Position numbers and translations under genes: made by a program. The notes beneath the pieces are model-generated. The model searched no databases. It saw only the letters and a list, made by a program, of their open reading frames with translations, and was not told the DNA's origin. Shown here piece by piece: positions 1 to 8,897 of a DNA stretch of 64,000 bases. The number at the start of each line of letters is the position of its first letter. Position 1 is the first letter of the stretch. The DNA is from Sporisorium sorghi (Eukaryota; Basidiomycota; Ustilaginomycetes; Ustilaginales; Ustilaginaceae), in contig JALCCG010000048.1 of NCBI GenBank assembly GCA_023212695.1, forward strand, positions 1 to 64,000, read 5' to 3'.

Positions 1-1
1 A

Positions 2-355
2 CTGAAGGTGGAGGATTTGCGCCTGGGCGGAAGAATGACCTTTTATATGCAGGACGGGAATTTCGAAGAAATGGAAATAACGGACTATCGGGAGCTGTCG
101 GTGCTGGAATACACTTGGGGAGAGGACCGGGTACGCTTTGAACTGTATCCTGAAGCCGAAGGCTGTCGCCTGGTGCTCATTGAGAAAATAACCAAGCTCA
201 CAGATCATACACCGAAGGATATTGCCGGCTGGGATGTATGCCTTGACGTCATTGAAGCACTGCTTGAGGGAAGAACGATGGAATCCCGCAAGGACGTGTG
301 GTCCGCGAAATATGAACAATACGTTCAGCAGTTTGAAGCATTGCCCCGTCAATAA
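2..355 (+). CDS. SRPBCC/AHSA1-family protein, C-terminal part (5' end outside window)
   Basis: The reading frame is open to the left edge, so the start lies upstream; the visible part is about 117 residues. The pattern LGGRMTFYM, then alternating strands (LEYTWGEDRVRFELYP, CRLVLIEK) and a long C-terminal helix around AGWDVCLDVIEALLEGR is typical of AHSA1/SRPBCC hydrophobic-ligand-binding proteins. The ligand cannot be told from the sequence. The gene stands alone, with a hairpin terminator directly after its stop. Confidence 0.7.
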   Translation: MKVEDLRLGGRMTFYMQDGNFEEMEITDYRELSVLEYTWGEDRVRFELYPEAEGCRLVLIEKITKLTDHTPKDIAGWDVCLDVIEALLEGRTMESRKDVWSAKYEQYVQQFEALPRQ

Positions 356-364
356 GATGAAACT

Positions 365-406
365 GCTCCTCCCAAGTATGTTGACATGCTTAGGCAGGAG
401 CTTTTT
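365..406 (+). terminator. Rho-independent terminator after SRPBCC gene
   Basis: GCTCCT pairs with AGGAGC and the inner CCAAG/CTTAGG arms pair imperfectly around a TTGA loop. Five T residues follow the stem. Confidence 0.75.
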
Positions 407-610
407 CTATAGATATCGGCTTGATAAGATATCAGCGGTGCTGATGAAATTCGATATATAGCAAGAAAACCTGCCTACGAATCGTGGTTGCTCATCCTGG
501 GATTGGCGTCGCACAGAGGTTTTTTTATTGGAAGGAGGGTGAATTACATCTATAATCGGGTAAGGGATATATTTCCTATGCCGATAGTAAACCTGGATGG
601 AGGGTTCAAG

Positions 611-1615
611 ATGACGGATTATACCGTTCATATCATGCAGCTTCGAGGCGACAACTACCATAACGGACTTAAGCTGGGTCGCAGCCTGCAGAATCATTCG
701 ATATTACAAGCCTTTGGAGCGGCGACCAAACCGGAGATCGATGCGGAACAGATGAAGGCCATTTATAACGAGTTTGCCCCGCAGCTTGTAACCGAGTTGG
801 AGGGATTGGCAGAAGGGCTCAGATTATCGTTCAAAAAGACTGCAGCTCTTCTCGGCGGATATGATGTTCCGAAGATCGATGCCATGGGCTGTTCGGCCAT
901 GATCGCTCCAGCATATTACATAAGAAACTACGACTTCACGCCTGCGTTTTACGATGGTTATTTTACTATGGCCCAATCGGGGCAAGGACTGGCGACCGCA
1001 GGCTATAATCTGCAGGCGATAGGGCGGCATGACGGTATAAATGAAAAAGGACTTGCGGCCGGACTTCATTTTGTCAGCTTTGAAGGATACCGGACGGGAT
1101 TGTCTTCGTGGATCAGTGTTCGAATGATATTGGAGTCATGCGCTACAGTAGAAGAAGCAGCTTACATGCTGCGCCATATTCCCCATGCGGCCTGTTATAA
1201 CTTTTCTCTGGGCGATGCGCGAGGAAATTCGGCGGTGGTTGAGGCAAGTCCGGATGAAGTCGTTACCCGAGCGGGCGATGAAGTTCTTGCCTGTGTCAAC
1301 CATTATGAAGCATTGGCGGGCAAAAACAGGCCTTCCATTGAGCATTCCCTTCGTCGTAAATCTTACATCGAAAGCTTGGGCGCCCAGCGCCTGACCCATG
1401 CGGAAGCATTTGGTCTGTTTAAGGACCGTCAATCCCCGTTGTTTTATACAGATTACGACAATTTGTTCGGGACGCTGCATACCTTCTCTTATTCCTTTCA
1501 AGAAGAAAGAGTGATGACCTCGCTTGCACAAGGGGAAGTGCTCGATTTTTCATTCAGGGAGTGGGCTGAGGGCAAGGATATTCCGGAAGTGATGATGACA
1601 GGGTTCATCGATTGA
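611..1615 (+). CDS. C45-type (acyl-CoA:6-APA acyltransferase-like) Ntn hydrolase
   Basis: Predicted 334-residue linear amide C-N hydrolase of the peptidase C45/AAT family. These enzymes activate themselves by autocleavage just before a cysteine, which becomes the N-terminal nucleophile, and then hydrolyse or transfer acyl groups on linear amides. The family cysteine is visible at about residue 94 in DAMGCSAMI, followed by the RNYDF and GINEKGLAAGLHF patterns. The start at 611 is preferred because GGAGGG lies just upstream; an open extension to 488 has no comparable ribosome site. There is no signal peptide, so it is probably cytoplasmic. The substrate is unknown; similar proteins are often misnamed choloylglycine hydrolase or penicillin acylase. 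Confidence 0.75.
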   Translation: MTDYTVHIMQLRGDNYHNGLKLGRSLQNHSILQAFGAATKPEIDAEQMKAIYNEFAPQLVTELEGLAEGLRLSFKKTAALLGGYDVPKIDAMGCSAMIAPAYYIRNYDFTPAFYDGYFTMAQSGQGLATAGYNLQAIGRHDGINEKGLAAGLHFVSFEGYRTGLSSWISVRMILESCATVEEAAYMLRHIPHAACYNFSLGDARGNSAVVEASPDEVVTRAGDEVLACVNHYEALAGKNRPSIEHSLRRKSYIESLGAQRLTHAEAFGLFKDRQSPLFYTDYDNLFGTLHTFSYSFQEERVMTSLAQGEVLDFSFREWAEGKDIPEVMMTGFID

Positions 1616-1636
1616 TTCAATGAGGAGGTGTGTGTG

Positions 1637-2227
1637 GTGATTAAAGCTCGGGCAGCGGGAATATCGGTGGGGGTATTAGCGTTAATGTTATGTATTTTCT
1701 TGTCTGGCGCTGATCAAGCGGATGAGGAAATTACGCTCCATAACGAGATAAACACTCCCTATTATTATCGGATGCTCTTGTCTTATGCCCCGGACCAACA
1801 AACGGTGGAAAGGCAATACGGCAAGCCTGATATCATAAGAAAAGAGCAGGATTACACCTACGAGATTCGCAAAATGCCGGATGGCAGCGAGCTGATCACT
1901 TTTTATACTTCCAACAGCGGTCATCTCATGGATCAGTGGCGTCTTAGCCGCCTGCCGGAACGAAGCGAGTTTGAGGCCTTGATCCCAGAGGTAACGCTTG
2001 CTCAGGATATCAAGCAGATCGATCCTTATTTTCAGCTGATAGCTGATCAAACACATGAAACAGGAACAAGCGAGCATCGACTCCGGGATTCCGGGTTAGC
2101 TACGATTAAATATAGGCACGCGGATGGCAGATGGATCATGGATTCGATCCAGTACATGGATCAGGATCCGTCGGGTTTTGTTTCCAAGCTGAGGGCGGAA
2201 GACCGGGCTGAATTTTGGAGCTCATAG
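1637..2227 (+). CDS. Exported protein of unknown function
   Basis: About 196 residues with an N-terminal hydrophobic stretch (AAGISVGVLALMLCIFLSG) that looks like a signal peptide or membrane anchor. A cysteine lies in the stretch but the lipobox is not convincing. GAGGAGG at 1622-1628 favours the GTG at 1637 over the GTGs at 1628 and 1634. The rest is soluble and rich in charged and aromatic residues, with no family I recognise. It follows the C45 hydrolase by about 20 bases and may be cotranscribed with it. Confidence 0.6.
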   Translation: MIKARAAGISVGVLALMLCIFLSGADQADEEITLHNEINTPYYYRMLLSYAPDQQTVERQYGKPDIIRKEQDYTYEIRKMPDGSELITFYTSNSGHLMDQWRLSRLPERSEFEALIPEVTLAQDIKQIDPYFQLIADQTHETGTSEHRLRDSGLATIKYRHADGRWIMDSIQYMDQDPSGFVSKLRAEDRAEFWSS

Positions 2228-2262
2228 TAAACCGTATGTTTTTTATAGATAATTTGTGAGGA

Positions 2263-2298
2263 AGCAATTCCCTTCCAAGTGAAGGAGATTGCTTTTTG
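2263..2298 (+). terminator. Terminator closing the C45 hydrolase unit
   Basis: AGCAATTCCCTTC pairs with GAAGGAGATTGCT (one wobble, one mismatch) and is followed by five T residues. Confidence 0.75.
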
Positions 2299-2336
2299 TG
2301 CTGCTAGTTTCCTCTGAATGTTAGAACATTCTGTGA

Positions 2337-2594
2337 CGCTGCCACACTCAGGCCGCCCTCTGCGTTTTCTTTGGCGGATTTGTTATAGCAGGCAATTTGG
2401 CCGGAGTGCTCCTGCACCGGTTCGTGCTGCAAACGGCGGAAGTGGATGCCATGATGTTCAGTCCGAGCATCCATGGTATCAGATATGGCTATGCGGCGCT
2501 GCTGACGCTGCTGTTCTCGGGAATTGTCATGGTCTCCATGCATTACAAATTGAAACGGATTGATATGATTGAAGCGCTGAAGTCCGTGGAATAG
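2337..2594 (+). pseudogene. C-terminal remnant of an FtsX/MacB-type ABC permease
   Basis: After an in-frame stop at 2334-2336 the frame runs without a plausible start or ribosome site and encodes about 85 residues: a membrane segment (FFGGFVIAGNLAGVLL), a loop, a second segment (YGYAALLTLLFSGIVMVSM) and the ending KLKRIDMIEALKSVE. This last-helix-plus-tail arrangement matches the extreme C-terminus of Bacillales FtsX-domain permeases. The rest of the permease and its ATPase are absent. It lies between two terminators and is best read as debris of a deleted transporter operon. Confidence 0.65.
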
Positions 2595-2609
2595 CTATAC
2601 GCTTTGCAA

Positions 2610-2658
2610 GAGAGCCGATTCGACAGGTGATGATCCTGAAGGACAGGTTCTCTTTTTT
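2610..2658 (+). terminator. Hairpin with T-run after the permease remnant
   Basis: GAGAGCC (2610-2616) pairs with GGTTCTC (2646-2652), with an inner ATCCT/AGGA arm, followed by six T residues. It is probably the original terminator of the lost permease gene. Confidence 0.55.
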
Positions 2659-2860
2659 GATGCAGGGATAAAGGGTCTTGTCCGTACAACAGCAGTATCT
2701 TCGGCCAGTATATCTCGTTATATTTTTTAATCTGCCGATAAGTTCTAGCAGAAAATATATTATAATAGACATATCCATGCTATTGAACGAACTAATATTG
2801 CTACTACATGAAGACCACTTTCAGAACATAATCTAGGTCTTCTGCCTCGGAGGAATGCAT

Positions 2861-4594
2861 ATGGGAATTGTCTTCTCAACCTTGAAAAAGTACCGCGTAG
2901 CCGCGATTGCGGCACTGGTCATGATGCTGATTGAGCTCACCGTTGAGCTGATTCAGCCGCTGCTTATTTCCAAAATCATAGATGACGGCATTCAGAAGCA
3001 GGACATGTCGGTTGTATGGATGTGGGGAGCCGTTTTAACTGGAAGCGCTGTTATCGCCTTTATAGCCGGAATTTCGAGCTCCTTCTTTGCGGCGCATACG
3101 AGTCAGGGGCTCGGCTATGATCTTCGCGATCAACTGTATGAGAAGGTGCAGTCCTTCTCCTATTCGATATTTAACCGGTTTGCCACATCGTCGCTGATTA
3201 CAAGGCTGACGGGCGATGTCACCCAGATTCAGGATACGGTGTTCATGGGCCTGCGTTTCATGACACGCGTTCCGTTAGTTGTGCTTGGCAGCATCGTTAT
3301 GGCGCTGGTGGTGAACGTGAGGCTGGGCTTATTGCTGGTGCTTACCGTGCCTGTATTGTTTATATTTATCGCCTGGATTATGAAGCGGGCAGCCGATGCA
3401 TTCCGGCGTGTCCAGCAGCGGCTGGATGCGGTGAACGGCGTTATACAGGAGAACTTGACCGGGATTCGGTTAATTCGTGTTTTCGTGCGCATGGGCCATG
3501 AGATTGAACGGTTTGGCCGTACTTCTGGCAAGCTGATGAGTTCTACCATATCGACCTTGCGATTGACGGAGACCACGATGCCCTTTATTCTCCTGATCAT
3601 GAATGCCGGGATTATGGCGGTTCTGTGGTTCGGCCGTAAAGACATCGCGACTGGCAGTGCCAGCGTTGGCGAGGTTGTAGCCGTAGTCAACTATTCCCTG
3701 CGCTGTATCGGTGCCATGTCAGCCCTGTCCTGGGTTGTTGTTGCGTTCTCCCGTGGCCGTGCTTCCGCCCAGCGTGCACAGGAGGTGCTGAAGACCGAGG
3801 ACGATGGAGCAACCGAAGTCTATAAGAACCATAATAATAAGGTTGAAATTGAAGGCGGAGTGAAATTCGAGCAAGTCAGCTTCAGCTATCCGGGCAGTGA
3901 TATTGATGTGCTGACGGATATCTCTTTTGTGGCTAGACCCGGTGAGCGAATCGCTATTATGGGGGCCACCGGTTCCGGCAAATCCTCGCTGGTTCAGCTC
4001 ATTCCGCGGCTGTACGAGGAGGATAAGGGGAACGTGCGGATAGACGGAAAGGATGCAGGGGAGATCGACCCGAGGCATCTGCGCAGCAGCATTGGCTACG
4101 TTCCGCAGGAGGTGCTGCTCTTCTCCGGCACGGTTCGGGAGAACATTGCCTGGGGACGGGAGGATGCTTCCATGGACGAGATCAAGGAAGCGGCACGCAG
4201 AGCTCAGATCCACGATACGATAGAACATTTGCCTAACGGTTACGACACGATGCTTGGACAGCGCGGCGTTAACCTATCCGGAGGGCAGAAGCAGCGTTTG
4301 TCGATTGCGCGCGCGCTCGTACGGAAGCCTTCCATCCTCATCCTGGATGACAGCACAAGCGCACTTGACGTTCGCACGGAAGGTGCTTTGCTGGATGCTC
4401 TGAAGGATTTGTCCTGCACGACATTTTTGATCACACAGAAGATCAGCTCAACCACCTCGGCAGATTTGATTCTGCTGCTGGATGACGGGCGATTGATCGG
4501 AAAAGGGAATCATGACTCCTTGATGGAGAGCTCCTCCCTGTATCGACGCATCTATGAATCCCAATACGGAGAGGGGGTGCAGCAGCATGCTTAA
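2861..4594 (+). CDS. Heterodimeric ABC exporter, subunit 1 (degenerate ATP site)
   Basis: A 577-residue half-transporter: six-helix type-I exporter domain (about residues 1-300) and an ATP-binding domain. Walker A GATGSGKSS is near 368 and the canonical signature LSGGQKQ near 472. The Walker B ending reads ILILDDSTSALD, with Asp at the usual catalytic Glu, and the H-loop His is replaced by Gln (LITQK). This is the hallmark of the non-catalytic half of BmrCD/TM287-288-like exporters. GGAGG at 2849-2853 places the start at 2861 rather than the ATG at 2855. It overlaps the next gene by 8 bases. Drug or lipid export is likely; the substrate is unknown. Confidence 0.88.
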   Translation: MGIVFSTLKKYRVAAIAALVMMLIELTVELIQPLLISKIIDDGIQKQDMSVVWMWGAVLTGSAVIAFIAGISSSFFAAHTSQGLGYDLRDQLYEKVQSFSYSIFNRFATSSLITRLTGDVTQIQDTVFMGLRFMTRVPLVVLGSIVMALVVNVRLGLLLVLTVPVLFIFIAWIMKRAADAFRRVQQRLDAVNGVIQENLTGIRLIRVFVRMGHEIERFGRTSGKLMSSTISTLRLTETTMPFILLIMNAGIMAVLWFGRKDIATGSASVGEVVAVVNYSLRCIGAMSALSWVVVAFSRGRASAQRAQEVLKTEDDGATEVYKNHNNKVEIEGGVKFEQVSFSYPGSDIDVLTDISFVARPGERIAIMGATGSGKSSLVQLIPRLYEEDKGNVRIDGKDAGEIDPRHLRSSIGYVPQEVLLFSGTVRENIAWGREDASMDEIKEAARRAQIHDTIEHLPNGYDTMLGQRGVNLSGGQKQRLSIARALVRKPSILILDDSTSALDVRTEGALLDALKDLSCTTFLITQKISSTTSADLILLLDDGRLIGKGNHDSLMESSSLYRRIYESQYGEGVQQHA

Positions 4595-6446
4595 GGCATT
4601 CACTGAACCATTTCGTCATCCAAGGCCAAAGATCGATCTTGGCAAAAGCAAGGATAGCGGTTCGGGCCGCAAGCCCAAGGCAAAAGCCAAGAATTGGTCG
4701 GGCACCCTTTCCAGAATATGGGCTTATCTCGCCCGCCGCAAAGGAAAGCTTGCACTTGTGCTGCTGATGGTGATGTTCAGCTCCGGGCTTGCGTTGCTCG
4801 GCCCTTATCTGCTCGGGGTCGGGGTAGATCGGTTCCTGAATGATATCAAAGACCCGGGCGGCTTGGTGGACTCGGGCTGGATGTATTTTCTTATCGGATT
4901 GGCTGTTGTGTACGTCCTTCAGGCTTTAACCACCTGGCTGCACAACATCTGGATGATCGGCATAGCCCAAGAGACGGTATACCGGATGCGAATGGATCTG
5001 TTTACGCATCTGCACCGGCTGCCGATTCCGTTCTATGGAAAGCGCCAACAGGGCGAGATTATGAGTCGTCTGACCAATGATATTGAGAACGTCAGTTCAA
5101 CACTGAACAGTTCGGCCATTCAAATATTCTCGAGTGTGCTGACCTTAATCGGTACGTTAACCGTTATGCTGTGGCTCAGTCCGCTCCTTACACTGCTGAC
5201 ATTTCTGGTGGTTCCCCTGATGATGCTGGGGATGCGCTGGATCACTCGGCGAACCGGTCCCTTATTCAAAGAGCGTCAACGCAATCTGGGGGATTTGAAC
5301 GGCTATATTGAAGAAACGCTGTCGGGACAGCGGATTATTAAGGCTTTCTCCCAGGAGGAGCGGGTTATCCGTGAATTCGATGAGCGCAATCAACGGATTC
5401 GTCTATCGGGCTTCTGGGCACAGAGCATCTCGGGTTTTATTCCGAAGCTGATGAACGGGCTGAACAACCTGAGTTTTGCGATCGTAGCGGGGATTGGCGG
5501 CATTATGGCGATTCAGGGGCATATCACGATCGGTGTCATCATCATATTTGAGAGTTACGCGCGACAGTTTACCAGACCGCTGAACGATCTGGCGAACCAG
5601 TGGAACACGCTGCTGTCTGCCATCGCGGGGGCGGAACGTGTATTCGAGGTGCTGGATGAAGAGGTTGAAGCGAAGGATGAAGGGGCCGCCGTCGCACTGA
5701 AGAGTGTAGAGGGAGCGGTGACATTCAACAATGTATCTTTTTCCTATGAAAAAGACGGGGATACGCTGGATGGAATCAGCTTTGAGGCGAAGCCCGGCGA
5801 GATGATTGCGCTGGTCGGTCCGACGGGTGCAGGGAAGACAACGTTAATTCAGCTGCTCTCCCGGTTCTACGACCCGAACAGCGGGACCATTACCTTGGAT
5901 GGACGGGACATTTCCTCCATCCGCAGGGAAAGCCTGCGAGCACAGATGGCTTTTGTGCTGCAGGATTCCTTCCTGTTCCAAGGCACCATCCGTGAGAATA
6001 TCCGCTTCGGACGGCTTGATGCGACCGATGAAGAGGTCGAGGCAGCTGCGAAACTGGCCAATGCCCATTCGTTTATCGTGCGGATGAAGGACGGTTATGA
6101 CAAGATGCTCAAGCCTGACGGCAGCGGCATCAGCCAAGGCCAGAAGCAGCTGCTTGCGATTGCCAGAGCGATTCTCGCCAATCCCTCCATGCTGGTGCTG
6201 GATGAAGCGACAAGCAGCATCGATACCGTAACGGAGATCAAAATCCAGGAAGGGCTGCAGCGGCTGATGAAGGGACGGACGAGCTTTGTGATCGCCCACC
6301 GTCTCAATACCATTCGCTCAGCGGACCGTATTCTGGTGCTGAAGGATGGACGTCTTCTGGAGCAGGGCTCCCACGATGAGCTGCTGAAGCAGGGCGGATT
6401 CTACAGTGAGCTGTATCATGGTCAATTAAAACGGGCGGCCATGTAA
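4587..6446 (+). CDS. Heterodimeric ABC exporter, subunit 2 (catalytic Walker B)
   Basis: A 619-residue half-exporter partner of the preceding gene. A basic N-terminal tail of about 45 residues precedes the six-helix domain. In the ATPase domain Walker A is GPTGAGKTT (near 410), Walker B MLVLDEATSSID has the catalytic Glu, and the H-loop AHR is intact. The signature is altered to ISQGQKQ. The complementary defects of the two subunits predict one working and one degenerate ATP site. The ATG at 4587 overlaps the upstream stop and follows GGAGAGGGGG, suggesting translational coupling and equal amounts of both halves. Confidence 0.88.
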   Translation: MLKAFTEPFRHPRPKIDLGKSKDSGSGRKPKAKAKNWSGTLSRIWAYLARRKGKLALVLLMVMFSSGLALLGPYLLGVGVDRFLNDIKDPGGLVDSGWMYFLIGLAVVYVLQALTTWLHNIWMIGIAQETVYRMRMDLFTHLHRLPIPFYGKRQQGEIMSRLTNDIENVSSTLNSSAIQIFSSVLTLIGTLTVMLWLSPLLTLLTFLVVPLMMLGMRWITRRTGPLFKERQRNLGDLNGYIEETLSGQRIIKAFSQEERVIREFDERNQRIRLSGFWAQSISGFIPKLMNGLNNLSFAIVAGIGGIMAIQGHITIGVIIIFESYARQFTRPLNDLANQWNTLLSAIAGAERVFEVLDEEVEAKDEGAAVALKSVEGAVTFNNVSFSYEKDGDTLDGISFEAKPGEMIALVGPTGAGKTTLIQLLSRFYDPNSGTITLDGRDISSIRRESLRAQMAFVLQDSFLFQGTIRENIRFGRLDATDEEVEAAAKLANAHSFIVRMKDGYDKMLKPDGSGISQGQKQLLAIARAILANPSMLVLDEATSSIDTVTEIKIQEGLQRLMKGRTSFVIAHRLNTIRSADRILVLKDGRLLEQGSHDELLKQGGFYSELYHGQLKRAAM

Positions 6447-6488
6447 CACCGTGCCCGTGCCGATGATTGATTGCATTAGAACATAATG

Positions 6489-6536
6489 AAAACCACCGGA
6501 GAGGCTTAAATCAAGCTGCTGCTCCGGTGGTTTTTT
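6489..6536 (+). terminator. Strong terminator after the ABC exporter operon
   Basis: AAAACCACCGGAG pairs with CTCCGGTGGTTTT, with a loop of about 20 bases, followed by a run of T. Confidence 0.9.
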
Positions 6537-6902
6537 GTTATGGGTCATGGTTGAATTCATATGCTGTGTGCCGCGTAGCCCTGGGCGGACGCCGTATCGA
6601 TGTTTCATTAGCAGCCAAGCCATAAGCCGAGTTATAACCCTTCAGCCATACGCGGATGACTTAGCTGCCTTGTTTACTTGGAGCTGGTTGTTTGAACTTG
6701 CAGTTTGCGCTGCGCTTCCCTGCCGAATTGCAGCATAAACTGAAGAAGAATGCCTGCCTGTATGGCAACCAGGACTAAATAGGTGTTGCTGTTAGGCGGA
6801 GGCTCCCTGAAACATGTTCAGCGGATTCCCTACTTCTACATATGCCGAGCCTCCCATGCATACAGATTTATAGATCAGAGAACTTTCAAGGGGAGGAATA
6901 CG
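6537..6902. other. Intergenic region before the cupin gene
   Basis: No convincing gene. On the minus strand 6674-6817 is an open frame of 47 codons without a standard start near its beginning; it encodes a hydrophobic stretch (YLVLVAIQAGILLQFML) and then a charged tail, and could be a gene remnant. GGAGGCTC (6798-6805) and GAGCCTCC (6847-6854) form an 8-bp inverted repeat, with CTGAA/TTCAG nested inside, so the cupin leader may fold. Confidence 0.35.
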
Positions 6903-7826
6903 ATGCTCGATCCAGTACTGACATCTCCGAATTTGAAGCTGTATGCAGACTCGAACGACACCTTGAACTATAAACGCGATGCGGGAAACTACATAACTCA
7001 GGTGTTCGGAGCCCAAATGCCTGCAATTGCGACAGGCTTCTTCAATGTTCATATGACTCAAGGGATCATTGTTCAGCCTCACTGGCATACCAATGTGAAT
7101 GAGCTGGTATTTGTCATCAGCGGCGAAGTGATTACTTCGGTATTCAATCCGTTTACCCAGAAGCTGATGACCTACAAGCTAAAGCCGGGCCAGGTCTCGA
7201 TGTTCCCCAAGGGATGGTTTCACTGGATTTTGACGCTTAGCGACAAGGCCCACATTCTGACCATATTTGATCAGCCGACGCCGGATATTGTGTATGGAGC
7301 AGACTTTCTGCGGCATATTCCGAAGGAGATTCTGCACATTGCCTATTGCATCAATGAGGAGGATTACGCCAAAGCCGTTGCTCCACTGAAGGAAACGGTC
7401 ATTCTGGGACCGCCGCCGGGCTGTGGCAAGCGGGACGACAATACATCCGACAATGCCTCCTATTTTGAGTCGGTCCAGCAGCCAGCGTATGGTGCCCAAC
7501 AGGCGCCTTCGGCACCTAACTACTACGGGTACCCGCCTCCGCCTTCCTATCCGTCCTATTATCAACAGGCCAGACCGCCGCAGTACACCGCTTATCCGTC
7601 CTATGCACCATACCCTCAGCAGCCGTCCTATCCATCTCAGACCCCTTACACGTCATCCTATCAGCAGCCCCCATCCTTCCAGCAGCAGCTCTTTCAACAG
7701 CAGTCTTTCCAACAGCCGCAGCCGTTCCAGCATCTTCAATATCTGTATAATACGCAGCCGGATTCAGATACAGCCGCAAGTCGCGGTCCTGAACCTGATA
7801 CGGGCACCGTCCCTGAGACAGAGTAA
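6903..7826 (+). CDS. Cupin protein with a Pro/Gln/Tyr-rich C-terminal tail
   Basis: The 307-residue product has a germin/oxalate-decarboxylase-like cupin domain (about 25-170). Likely metal ligands are His60, His62, Glu67 (PHWHTNVNE) and His107 (KGWFHW), a complete set. From about residue 185 the sequence becomes low complexity and rich in Pro, Gln, Tyr and Ser (repeats such as YPSY and QQP/FQQQ), ending in an acidic stretch. The start at 6903 follows GGGGAGG. No signal peptide is seen. A tail of this kind suggests self-association, for example in a spore coat, but that is inference; the enzymatic substrate is unknown. Confidence 0.75.
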   Translation: MLDPVLTSPNLKLYADSNDTLNYKRDAGNYITQVFGAQMPAIATGFFNVHMTQGIIVQPHWHTNVNELVFVISGEVITSVFNPFTQKLMTYKLKPGQVSMFPKGWFHWILTLSDKAHILTIFDQPTPDIVYGADFLRHIPKEILHIAYCINEEDYAKAVAPLKETVILGPPPGCGKRDDNTSDNASYFESVQQPAYGAQQAPSAPNYYGYPPPPSYPSYYQQARPPQYTAYPSYAPYPQQPSYPSQTPYTSSYQQPPSFQQQLFQQQSFQQPQPFQHLQYLYNTQPDSDTAASRGPEPDTGTVPETE

Positions 7827-8120
7827 CAACACAGGATTTCAGCTGCTGCAAGCTGTATCAGATCAGGTGCTTTGTAAACACTCATCTCACGAAAGCAGAA
7901 AGCGAATTCGAAGTCTTCAAACTCTACGCCAGATTGTTCTGGAATCGGCGCGGGGATGAGAAGGCTTCTTTTTTGTTTGGCGTCGCCACGGCTATGATTT
8001 TGCTCCTGAAAAAAGCCTTGCCTGATATGGAACGTTCTGGTATGCTATTGTCCTTCTCTCATTTTCGCCTTGTCTGAAGTGGATGGGTCCGCCATCTAAA
8101 ATGCTTATCGGAGGTGCTTC

Positions 8121-8897
8121 ATGCTTTATTTCACATTGGCTTCCAAAGCCTATGCCCGTAATTTGCAGTACCGCGGCGCCCACATGGTGCACAACGTCGC
8201 CAGTGCGATGTTCGGCTTCATGTATGCCTGTATCTGGATCGGTCTCGGTGCAGATTACGCGCTTGGAGATTATGGAACGCAGGGAATGGTCGGTTATATC
8301 GCCTTTACTCAAGCTGCGCTCTGGGTTTCCAGTTTCGTCACGAACGGCCTCGGCATTCCCCAAGCTGTCCGAACCGGCCATATTTCACTGGATTTGATGC
8401 GTCCCGTTCATTTGTTCAGTCATTTAATGGCCAAGGAATGGGGGCAAATCGCCTACCAATTCGTTTACAAATCGATCCCGATCTACCTGGTTTATTACTT
8501 TGCTTTCTCTTTGCAGTTACCCGGGCAAGCCTCCACGTTCCTCTATGTTGCCATAGCCCTGGCAGGCGCCGCCTACTTATCGATCTGTATCAACTATCTC
8601 ATCGGCGCATCCGCCTTATGGACAACGGAATCGTCTTGGTTGTATTGGGGCAACCACGCGATGATCAATCTCCTTGCAGGTTTCTTCATTCCCATCGAAT
8701 GGCTGCCCGGCTGGCTGCAGACGATTGCCTGGTGGTCGCCGTATCCGTATCTGCTCTATGTACCTACCCGAATCTATCTGGGCTTCGATGACGTTTCCTA
8801 TCTGTGGGGCACGCTCATGTGGTGTGTGCTGCTTACGCTGGCAGGTCTGCTGGCTACCGGCTTCCTCAGGCGGAAAGTGGAGGTGCAGGGAGGATGA
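8121..8897 (+). CDS. ABC-2 type transporter permease 1
   Basis: A 258-residue membrane protein with about six hydrophobic segments, of the ABC-2 permease group usually found as a pair with a second, distantly related permease and an ATPase with an extended N-terminus (COG4587/COG3694/COG4586 type). CGGAGGTG precedes the ATG. Its stop overlaps the next start (ATGA). The motif FFIPIEWLPGWL before the last two helices is typical of ABC-2 permeases. Substrate unknown; export is likely. Confidence 0.8.
   Translation: MLYFTLASKAYARNLQYRGAHMVHNVASAMFGFMYACIWIGLGADYALGDYGTQGMVGYIAFTQAALWVSSFVTNGLGIPQAVRTGHISLDLMRPVHLFSHLMAKEWGQIAYQFVYKSIPIYLVYYFAFSLQLPGQASTFLYVAIALAGAAYLSICINYLIGASALWTTESSWLYWGNHAMINLLAGFFIPIEWLPGWLQTIAWWSPYPYLLYVPTRIYLGFDDVSYLWGTLMWCVLLTLAGLLATGFLRRKVEVQGG

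Noticed and set aside
2318..2563. 81-codon frame in another phase over the permease remnant
   Set aside because: The phase ending in KLKRIDMIEALKSVE carries the recognisable protein; this one is its shadow.
7423..7959. 178-codon frame over the cupin tail
   Set aside because: It arises from the repetitive Pro/Gln/Tyr codons of the real gene in another phase; it is Arg/Ser/Pro-rich and has no ribosome site.
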